The position numbers and the translations under genes are program-made. From positions 30,147,248 to 30,211,247 of the forward strand of contig CAIIXF020000003.1 of the NCBI GenBank assembly GCA_903813345.2: a stretch of DNA of 64,000 nucleotides. Reading direction: 5' to 3'. The DNA comes from Owenia fusiformis (lineage: Eukaryota > Annelida > Polychaeta > Sabellida > Oweniidae). Below the pieces are notes generated by a model that was not told the DNA's origin, ran no database searches, and was given only the letters and a program-made list of their open reading frames with translations. Positions within the stretch are counted from its first letter, which is position 1; each line of letters opens with the position of its first letter. Below, piece by piece: positions 39,601 through 51,600 of this stretch.

Positions 39601-42600
39601 CATCTGATATAACCTAATCATTATGTAATCCTGGCCCTCTTATAGACAGATTTGTATATGAACATCCCCATATAAATCAGTGTGACAGTGTTGTTCCATG
39701 AGCTGGATTTTGTCAATTTTGACATCTGATATAACCTAATCATTATGTAATCCTGGCCCTCTTATAGACAGATTTGTATATGAACATCCCCATATAAATC
39801 AGTGTGACAGTGTTGTTCCATGAGCTGGATTTTGTCAATTTTGACATCTGATATAACCTAATCATTATGTAATCCTGGCCCTCTTATAGACAGATTTGTA
39901 TATGAACATCCCCATATAAATCAGTGTGACAGTGTTGTTCCATGAGCTGGATTTTGTCAATTTTGACATCTGATATAACCTAATCATTATGTAATCCTGG
40001 CCCTCTTATAGACAGATTTGTATATGAACATCCCCATATAAATCAGTGTGACAGTGTTGTTCCATGAGCTGGATTTTGTCAATTTTGACATCTGATATAA
40101 CCTAATCATTATGTAATCCTGGCCCTCTTATAGACAGATTTGTATATGAACATCCCCATATAAATCAGTGTGACAGTGTTGTTCCATGAGCTGGATTTTG
40201 TCAATTTTGACATCTGATATAACCTAATCATTATGTAATCCTGGCCCTCTTATAGACAGATTTGTATATGAACATCCCCATATAAATCAGTGTGACAGTG
40301 TTGTTCCATGAGCTGGATTTTGTCAATTTTGACATCTGATATAACCTAATCATTATGTAATCCTGGCCCTCTTATAGACAGATTTGTATATGAACATCCC
40401 CATATAAATCAGTGTGACAGTGTTGTTCCATGAGCTGGATTTTGTCAATTTTGACATCTGATATAACCTAATCATTATGTAATCCTGGCCCTCTTATAGA
40501 CAGATTTGTATATGAACATCCCCATATAAATCAGTGTGACAGTGTTGTTCCATGAGCTGGATTTTGTCAATTTTGACATCTGATATAACCTAATCATTAT
40601 GTAATCCTGGCCCTCTTATAGACAGATTTGTATATGAACATCCCCATATAAATCAGTGTGACAGTGTTGTTCCATGAGCTGGATTTTGTCAATTTTGACA
40701 TCTGATATAACCTAATCATTATGTAATCCTGGCCCTCTTATAGACAGATTTGTATATGAACATCCCCATATAAATCAGTGTGACAGTGTTGTTCCATGAG
40801 TTGGATTTTGTCAAATTTGACATCTGATATAACCTAATCATTAGGTAATCCTGGCCCTCTTATAGACAGATTTGTATATGAACATCCCCATATAAATCAG
40901 TGTGACAGTGTTGTTCCATGAGCTGGATTTTGTCAATTTTGACATCTGATATAACCTAATCATTATGTAATCCTGGCCCTCTTATAGACAGATTTGTATA
41001 TGAACATCCCCATATAAATCAGTGTGACAGTGTTGTTCCATGAGTTGGATTTTGTCAAATTTGACATCTGATATAACCTAATCATTAGGTAATCCTGGCC
41101 CTCTTATAGACAGATTTGTATATGAACATCCCCATATAAATCAGTGTGACAGTGTTGTTCCATGAGCTGGATTTTGTCAATTTTGACATCTGATATAAAC
41201 TTATCATTATGTAATCCCGACCCTCTTAGAGACAGATTTGTATATGAACATCCTCTATAGACAGATAAATGCGCATCATGGTCTTGCGAATTCTCGCTAT
41301 AGAAGAGTATATGAACATCATGGGGCATTTGATCGAACATTCCCTCATGTTTGTACCAATCATTAACATCGCAAAACACAGCAGTTTATCTATACAAAGT
41401 AACCTGAAAATGAGGCTGAAGAAGATAAAATATAATTAGCACATTTTTGCGAAGTCATTTTACAGGTAAAAAAGTTATGATGACCTTGTATTGATATTTA
41501 AGGCCGGAATAAAAAGTATGTTTAGCTTCTCTTTGTACATATTAACTACATATTATTTCTCTTTGCCTAATATGCCATGTTCCCCTGTTTCAGTGTTAAG
41601 ATTATATTCAGCAAGCATAAAAGGGTGGTTAATCATATTTGATGGAGTTTTTGTGAATTTCTCTTGTAGACAGAGTGTTCAATGTGGGAAATAGTGATTT
41701 ATTACATAGCATCAATGCTATTGCAACTTCAAGGAATAAGCTTTGCTAACAAAGCTATAAGTAAATCATCCCTCTGTCAGATCAAGAAATGGTAGTCAAT
41801 GAGTAATAGCAGTATGCCTTGCATCCTATAGAAAATACAAAAAATAACCTCATACAATAAAGGCTGTAAGCGTGTTAATCTACCATGTTTCTTCTATTGC
41901 TTTATCGCTGAAAGGATTAAAGAAAATGCCTCATCTCTCAAAATTGAAATGTTAAACATTGATTTTATTTCTTAGCCTAGTGTTACTAATGGAGATACAT
42001 CCTGTATCATTATTTTAGTAAACATTAACAAGCAACTCAATCAATAAACATTTTGCATACTCTGATATTGTATAACCAATAAAGTATCTATGTTAATTAT
42101 AAGGAAATCAAAGCTCAGCACCCAGAATCAAAAAGATTCAGGTGAGGCATGGGGAGGGGGGGGGGGTAAGTCATGGGGGGGTCACAGTGCCTTGTTGCAT
42201 CCTTCGGTTATCATCATACTCTGCATATTATCTCAGAAATACCCACACTTTGGGCAAAGGTTTGTTTTAGGTTGATTTTAGTCTTGCACCATATCTACAA
42301 ATTAAGAGTTAAGTAGCAGAGATTCAGTGCTATGATTGTTAGTCTTCCATCACTGTTATTGTCTCCTTTTAATATCTATAACATCATACCAGGGAAATAT
42401 ATAAGGGGACTAGAACTAGAGGCTTAACACAAGATTAAGTTATGATGATGCTACTACACACTGATTTTCCATCATATCTCACAATCTCCCATCTCCTTTC
42501 ACTTTCAATTCGTGATAGAGAGACAGAATGGAGGGGGAGTATGTGCAGGGCCTTGATGCATGACTCGATGCCAGTAATGTTTTTCTTCCACTTTGTGATT

Positions 42601-45600
42601 ATCATGATCGCATCCTGATATAGATTACTGAGATGGAATTAGACCTATCACTAAATTTTCAATGCCATTCTCCAATAGAGAGAACAACTGATTACATTAA
42701 AAAATATGTTTAGCTTCTCTTTCTACATATTAACTACATATTATTTCTCTTTGCCTAATATGCCATGTTCCCCTGTTTCAGTGTTAAGATCATATCAGCA
42801 AGCATAAAAGAGTGGTTCAATCATATTTGATGGTGTTTGTGGATTTCTCTTGTAGACAGAGTGTTCAATCTGGGAAATAGTGATTTATTACATAGCATCA
42901 ATGCTATTGCAACTTCAAGGAATAAGCTTTGCTAACAAAGCTATAAGTAAATCATCCCTCTGTCAGATCAAGAAATGGTAGTCAATGAGTAATAGCAGTA
43001 TGCCTTGCATCCTATAGAAAATACAAAAAATAACCTCATACAATAAAGGCTGTAAACGTGTTAATCTACCATGTTTCTTCTATTGCTTTATTGCTGAAAG
43101 GATTAAAGAAAATGCCTCATCTCTCAAAATTGAAATATTAAACATTGATTTTATTTCTTAGCCTTGTGTTACTAATGGAGATACATCCTGTATCATTATT
43201 TTAGTAAACATTCACGAGCGACTCAATCAATAAACATTTTGTATTTTCTGATATTGTATAACCAATAAAGTATCTATGTTAATTATAAGGAAATCAAAGC
43301 TCAGCACCCAGTATGCAAAAGATTCAGGTGAGGCATGGGGGGGGGGGATGGGGGGTCACAGTGCCTTGTTGCATCCTTCTGTTATCATCATACTCTGCAT
43401 ATTACCTCAGAAATACCCACACTTAGGGCAAAGGTTTGTTTTAGGTTGATTTTAGTCTTGCACCATATATACAAATGAGTACTTTAAGGAGCAGAGATTG
43501 AGTGCTAGGATTGTTAGTCTTCCATCAAGCCCAACTGTTATACCTCCCTTTAATATCTATAACATCATACCAGAGAAATATATAGGGGGACTAGAGGCTT
43601 AATACAAGACTAAGTTATGATGGTGCTACTACACAATGACTCTCCATCATATCTCACAATCTCCCATCTCCTTTCACTTTGTGATAGAGAGACAGAATGG
43701 AGGGGGAGTACGTACAGGGCCTTGATGCATGACTCGATGCCAGTAATGTTTTCTTCCACTTTGTGATTATCATGATCGCATCCTGATATAGATTACTGAG
43801 ATGGAATTAGACCTATCACTAAATTTTCAATGTCATTTTCCTACAGAGAGAACAACTGATGAATGGCAAGGAATATAAGGATAAGACCAAAAGTGAAGAA
43901 ATAAAAATGAAACATAAGGAAACAAAGACCATTTATTCAAGTTTCAGAAAAGGGGGATATCATCTAGCTTGCCCAAATTGTAATTATTTTGCCAGGTAAC
44001 GCTTATCATGAAAAATGAAGACAGATCTGTAGTTAAAAGACTTCTATTTCCTGATGTATAGGAATGTAGCATTCCAGTTTCTCCAGTTGCAGACTTTGAT
44101 GAATATCATTTACCTGTATGATTTAAGGGAACGTACCACCATGAGCTTTCAAGAGAGGATGAACAAGGATGTGTATGATTCATAGCTTTTTTGATTTACT
44201 GACCAATATAGGCTCAGTCACCCTTAAGTTTATGTAAAATATCAAGATTCCAATCAGTGAGGGAAATTAGGAATGAAAGATGAGCTAAGATTGTCATTTT
44301 CTGTCTTTTCTCCCTTTAAATGTAAAAAGCATTTCATAACTCTCTGTCTGCATCCTTTTGTATGCTACGTATACTTACCTTGTTCAGTCTGCATAAAATG
44401 ATATCCATTTGAGCCAAGTAAGATGCTCTCTTAAAAATCAGATTAGAAAGAGTACTGTGTCTGTCCTTCATTTCAATGATTATTTATGAATGGATTCTTT
44501 ATTACTTTTTTCAGTAATATTATAAGAATATGGCCAATATTGTACCTAATTCACACTGATTCACCTACATACTACAACTTCTGCATTTCTAGCTACTAAC
44601 GAAAACAGTGTTCCACAAGACAAAGTACAAAATCCAGCTTATTGGGAAACTGACTTAATAATATTTATGAGATTTATATTGACAGTTTACATATTCCAGG
44701 ATCACTTGATTGATATGATATCATGGAATAGCACAGGATGTAGTCTCTTGTAATACTGAAGGTTAGAACAAATATCCACTGAAATTGTTTGATGATGATG
44801 GAGATTTAATCAATAAGTTAATGAAATTTTTATCTCAAGTATTTGAAATGATATTCTAGTGTGATTGTTTAAGATTATACTCAATCACGTCAGTAACAGA
44901 TTGTTTTCAGTTTGATTCTGATAAGAATATGGGTTTATGGGACTTTATGGGAGTTGAATTTCATATGTGAAATGAACATTGTTTTCTTTCATGCAAAAAA
45001 GGATGGATTGTGATTGGATAAGGACTAGGTCATAGAATTGGTTTAATCAAAAAAGTAGAGTACAAGTACAGTATGAGTCGAGCTCTTGCAAAGCGTATCT
45101 AACTGATATGATGTGATATCCCTTTGTATCCAGCGTATACTATTTTCTCATAGATTTGAATTTAGCACTTAAGATGGTGTGACAATAACAGACTGACCTT
45201 TACAAGACTGACTGTCAACTCTTGGAGGACATCTTCCAAATAAAGTCTTATATACAGTATCGTACATTGCCATACAGCATTTGTGCATTTACAGCTATTT
45301 TTTATGGTATAAAGTCTAATATATTTAATGTCTATTTATGTATTTTCAGCTATTTATTCTGGGGAGATCAGGGCACTGGTACTCTGGAGCGCAGTAGACT
45401 TGATGGATCTGAAAGGAGTCTATTGAAGAATACAGACCTAACTTGGCCAAACCAGCTAGCTATTGATATAAGACAAAGGTAATTAGGGGTGAATTAAGGG
45501 GGTAGTCTAACAGAAATCTCTTGGCCTTACTAGTCTATGTGTACATGTACTGATTTTGATAATTAAATATACAAAATTCAGTCCAAGGGATATTATGTTT

Positions 45601-48600
45601 GAAAGTACAAAGTCATGTATGTATATAACATTTTTTCTTTTTTTCATTCTGATTGTATTTTTTATTTCAGAAAACTTTATTTGGTAGATGGGTTTCACAA
45701 GACTGTAATGTCTTTAACTTATGACGGTAAAACATTCGTACAACAACTTCCAAGAATGCAACATTCCCAGCCTCTCTTTGGTTTAGCAGTAGGTAAGATA
45801 TAAGCAGTCTCAGATACAGATTCTTTTGTAAGGATTAATAAATCAAAGTTATATATTATATTATATAATATTGTATCCTCTAAAAAGTATCTTCTTTCAA
45901 TAATCATCCTCAAATGGGTGACCAATTTTTACTTTCACAATGCTGACCAATTTTTCATGATTTTTTCTCTCATTGTCAAATTGGTGAAACTAGGTTTCCA
46001 TGTGGGTGGAATATCTGCTTTGAAACTATCAAATGTGTGCATTACCTATAGGCCTCACTTCTGGGGATATCACTCCACTACACAAAACAACACAAAACTA
46101 CACAAAACAACACAAAACTACACAAAACTACCCTAAACAATGGTTAGACTCAGCCACTGGTCTAATAAAGCTATAAACAGTAGAAAGGTGGACTTAAATA
46201 ACTGATCTGATGATATATTGTTGTTATGTTCCAGATGATACTTCCCTTTATATGACTACCTGGACTCCAGGGACATTGATAATACTTCCACTATATAGGG
46301 AAGGCAGTTTACCAGATGCTACTATACCCCTGCACTGTAGGAATGCATTCAGTTTAGCAGTAGACAGCCCAGCAACACAACCAACTAGTAAGTTACATTT
46401 AGTGCTGTACTAGTGCACTCTTAGTGCAATTCTAGGGCAGTTTTAGTACACTCCTAGTGCATTTCTAGTGCAATCCTAGTGCACTCTTAGTACAATCCTA
46501 GTGCAGTTCTAGTGCACACTAAGTGCATTTTTAGTGCAGGTCTAGTGTACTTTTAGTGTGCAGTCATTAATAACCATATTCTTACTAACTTTATGCCATA
46601 ACAATCAAATACCAAGTAAAAAAAAGATAATCAAGTACACATGATAAGAAATTACTTTAGCTATTGGTGACAAAAAGTAGACTTACAGGCTGAATCAGAG
46701 TGAGATGAAATGGTGTTGTGTTTCAGTCCTAAAGTAAATGTTATCTCATTATTATTATTTAAGGTGGTAACCCATGTCACCAAGAGTGTCAAGGAGGCTG
46801 TAAATGTTTTCTTATTATTATTTAAGGTGGTAACCCATGTCACCAAGAGTCTCAAGGAGGCTGTAAATGTTATCTCATTATTATTTAAGGTGGTAACCCA
46901 TGTCACCAAGAGTCTCAGGGAGGCTGTAAATGTTATCTTATTATTATTTAAGGTGGTAACCCATGTCACCAAGAGTCTCAGGGAGGCTGTAAATGTTATC
47001 TTATTATTATTTAAGGTGGTAACCCATGTCACCAAGAGTCTCAGGGAGGCTGTAGCAAGGGATGCTTAGTAACAGGAGCTGATAGCTATAGATGTGTCTG
47101 TCCGGATATAGAGCAGCAACTGGCAGCAGATGGCCTCAATTGTAAAGGTATAGTATAGAAACTAAGTTAGGCCAAGGAACACCACCATAGTACAGGGTGA
47201 CCCAAACAAAAAATTAGTTTTCATTCAAGTCATACTTAAATTAGGAGCTCACCCTGCACCTACTCAACATAGTTAATCTGTAAGGTACAATGTACATCAA
47301 CCAGAACAGGCATGATTGAAAATCAAATTGGAGGGTTGCGTTTTTAGGGGTTCACCTTGTACCTACTCAACGTAATACCTTACATTGGATCATGGAAAAT
47401 ATGCTGCCTCAGAATTATTGTAGCTATAATGCTTCTAGTCGTGGGAATCTTTTTTTGTATTTAAAATCTTAATATTGACAAATAAATATTGATCAGATAT
47501 AGTCAGCCAAGTATTGACAAACATTGTATTTGTCTTTGTAGATGTTGAATCAGTTCTCTTGTATGCTGAAATGGACCAAGGTGGTATCTGGTTTGTGACG
47601 TTACATGGGAAACGTAAAGTGAAAAAGAGGCTGGTTGCCAGTAGCAACAATCCAGTGGCTCTAGCCTATGACCCTCTTCATCAGGTATGATGTTGGTTTT
47701 GCTCATTCTTCATTTTCTGGAAATATTTTTCATCCTACTTAAAGGCTACCTAATAATAAAACCTCAGAACTACGTTTTACAATCAGCACAATAATTTTTC
47801 TATAAAATGAGTGTTACTGTGTTAAAGGATCTACCATTTTGATGATTAAGGTTAAAAAATTCTTGAATGTGAATTTTGGCAAAACAGGAAATCAGATGAG
47901 GATTGAAAAAGATTTTTATTAATCATTCCAATCCCAGCCATCCAAACATTCATTTTTGCATGCAGATACATTTACCACAATTTCCATTGTTGATTCTGTT
48001 TCAGATGGTCTACTGGAGTGATGTAAGAGACAGGGCTATTTATAAAGTTCATGTGTTTGCTGGTAACAAGCAGGTTGTTCTCAGTTCATCACAAGGCATA
48101 GGAGTAGTAGATGGTAGGTGGTCCTTGTTATCCCACCGAACGAAGTTCGAGGGGGATATAGAAAAGCCGTCCATCCGTCCGTTCGTCCATCCGTGGCGGC
48201 CATTTTTCGTAAAAAACGTTATCTTTGATAACTCAAATACCACTGAATGGATTTAGTTCAAATTTTAGATGCTGATGCTTAGGGACATAGGAGCTCTGCT
48301 CGAGAAAGGATTTTCAAGATGGCAGCTAAATTTCAAAATGGCAGCCATTTTTCGTAAAAACCGTTATCGTTGATAACTCAAATACCATTGAATGGATTTG
48401 GTTTAAATTTTAGATGCTGATGCCTAGGGACATAGGAGCTCTGCTCTAGAAAGGATTTTCGTGATGGCAGCTAAATTTCAAAATGGCGGCCATTTTTCGT
48501 AAAAAAAACATTATCTTTGATAACTCAATTACCATTGAATGGATTTGGTTCAAATTTTACATGATGATGCCTAGGGACACAGGAGCTCTGCTCGAGAAGG

Positions 48601-51600
48601 GATTTTCAAGGTGGTAGCTAAATTTCAAAATGGCCGCCATTTTTCATAAAAGAACGTAACCTTTGATAACTCAAATACCAAATGACGGATTTGGTTCAAA
48701 TTCTATATGCTGATGCCTAGAGACAAAGAAGTTCTGCTCAAAAATAAATTTTCAAAATGGCCACTGAATTTCAAAATGACTGCATTTTTCATAAAAAAAC
48801 GTAATTAATGATAACTCAAATACCAGTGGATGGATTTGGTTCCAATTTTATTTGCTGATGTTTAGGGAAAAAGGAGATCTGCTTCAGAAGAAATTTCAAA
48901 GGCGTGAGCTGAATTTCAAAATGGCTGCCATTTTTCATTAAAACAGTAATCTTTGATAACCCAAATACCATTGGACGGACATTCTCTGCTAAAGAAGAAA
49001 TCTAAAGATGACAGCTGAATTTCAAAATGACAACCATGTTTCATAAAAACATAATCTTTGATAATTCAAATATAAGTGGATGAATTTGGCTCAAATTTTT
49101 TATCAAAACATGTTTTGTTTGGTGGGATTTGCTACTCCGTGGAGTTGCTGTTTTTCTAGTTATTGTTAGCTGGGGGGGATCCAGTGAATTACCTCATTTA
49201 TAGCCCTGATAATGGCAAATATTTGGAGGACTTGATGTACCTTTTCTTGATTAATATTGAGTTAGTATATTGAATCAAGTTAAGGATTTGTAATCTTATA
49301 AATATGTGACATGTCAAAAATATGCACATTTACTTTGATTTAGGGTCTCTTTTGCGAAAGGTTTGAGGGTTAATTACTCATTACTGTATGTTGATGGTTC
49401 TCTTAAGTAACCTGTTAAATATTATTTCTTTTAAATGTGTTCATTTCTTTGTTTAGGATTGACAGTAGACTATATATCCCGAAAGCTCTATTTTACCAAT
49501 AGAGGGCGCTCTGCCCCAGCAGCTGATGGTGCCATCTACAACTGGCAGCGTGTAGAGATGGTGGACCTTGAAAGAGGGGGGCGTTACGTCATTGCAGACA
49601 ATGTTGTAAAACCTAGAGCTATAGCAGTAGACATGCAGAGAAAGTAAGCTGGCTATTTTGAACTACAGTAAAACCTGTCTTAAGTGGAACACCTTTGATA
49701 CCTCTTAAAAGTTTTCCACTAACAGAGGTTTATTTAGTTGGTCTTGGGACTTGGGAAAAGTGTTCCACTAACAGAGTTGTTCCACTTTATAGGTTTCACT
49801 GTAGTTTTAAGTCTTGTGCTAGCTGAAATAATTGTTTAATAGAGAAATCAATAAATAAAAAAAAAAAAAATAAAAAAAAATAAAATAATAGATAAATGAA
49901 TTTAATTTGATCAAATTGTCTAAGTAAAAAGAAACAGTAAAAGAACATCTTTCGGGTTTTACCACCGATAACATAGATACGTTGTAAACACACTGACTAC
50001 AAGCCTCCATACTACATTTTAACCCATTTTCTACTTTTAATTACAGATACTTATACTACTCTGAACTTGGTCAGAGTCCCAGAATAATCCAGACCTGGCT
50101 GGATGGATCTCATGCTAAGGTTGTGAAAAACACAAAGTTGAGCAACCCCAATACTTTGACAGTGGCCCATGGGCGCTTGTACTGTGTTGATTCCAATTAT
50201 GATCAAAAGATAGAGGCTCCATTGATCAGTGTATTTGATGCAGATTTAGATAGATGGCAGCACATTAGTATGAATGAGCATCTGCAGGTAGGTGATTCAA
50301 AGGAGGATGTGGTCCCAGGTTACCTTGTTCAAAGGAGTATGAAGTTCCCAGCATTCCATGCTTTTTACATGGAAGTTATCATATGCACCTTGAATACATA
50401 TACTTTTTAGTCTGTTGTCACATTAGACTATGTGGTATAATTCATATGCTTAAATGGTAACTTGCTTTTACATTTAATGCATTTATTTGACATTTTATTA
50501 GCTCACATGGTGAGCTATTGCAATCACTCACTTGTTTATACAGACTTAGATGCAAAGCTAATCTTTTTAAAGCAATTGTACTATATGTATATATATAGTA
50601 GGCAATACCATTACATTTTAGGTGCCATTTGGGCTGTCAGTGCATGGTAATATAATCTACATCTCTGATTGGTCAACCTTAGAATCTCACACAGGACATG
50701 TTCTGGCATATGATACATCATCACAGACTTCTCAGATGTTGATGGAAGATCTCCGAAACCCCTCAGGTGTAATCTACACAGATATATCCATTGAGAATAC
50801 AGGTAGGGCTAGTATTATGAATATACAGTTAAACTTTTTAAATGGTGTTCTACTTTGGAGGTTGATTTTGTTAATGGGTATCAGGATTTGGATGTTTCAG
50901 TTGTAGAGGTGTTCCACTTGAGGTGCTACTCTGCACCTCAACCTCAATACTAAAAGAGGAAATCTTGTATGGGCATAGCTAGCCAAGAGACAGGAGAGAC
51001 AATTTTCTTGCTAACGTTTTATTTTTTGTCATTTTTTGACAAAAATATGAAAATAACTTCTTGTAGAATTGTAATACTAGTATCCTATTTGGCATAATAA
51101 CTTTTGCCTCCCCTATTTAAATTCGTCTCACCAATTTTAGATCCTAGCTACACCCCTGCTTTACATTGTTGCTTTATTTGCTATTTCCAGTGCAAGATCC
51201 CTGTGAGACATCCACATGTACAGATCTTTGTGTGTCCCTTCCTGTGACCACCTCACAGCAACACTATAGATGTCTCTGCTCTGATACAAGTTTTGCAGTC
51301 TATGATAACACAACCAACACTTGTCAAGGTAAGTGTGAGATAATACATACATGCAAATTGGAGTTAAGTCTATTTGATACCCACTGGCAGATCCAGGGGC
51401 AGGGGCAGAATAATTTTCCTGATTTGAACTGCTTCTTCCCCCTCTTGTTAGCTTCTGGATCCGCCAGTGATACCTACAACTATAAACTGTAGTGTATACG
51501 TTCATTTTCACTGAGATGAACATTAATGAGATGAAGTTCATTAACTATTGCTGATTGTGCTATAATTTTTGTCGTGCTGAATGAATATTGCATTATAACC

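Noticed and set aside
46661-47069. Repetitive open frames on both strands (VVTHVTKS-type and TWVTTLNNN-type repeats)
   Set aside because: By-products of the 63 bp tandem repeat, whose length is a multiple of three; the true exon 6 frame is different.
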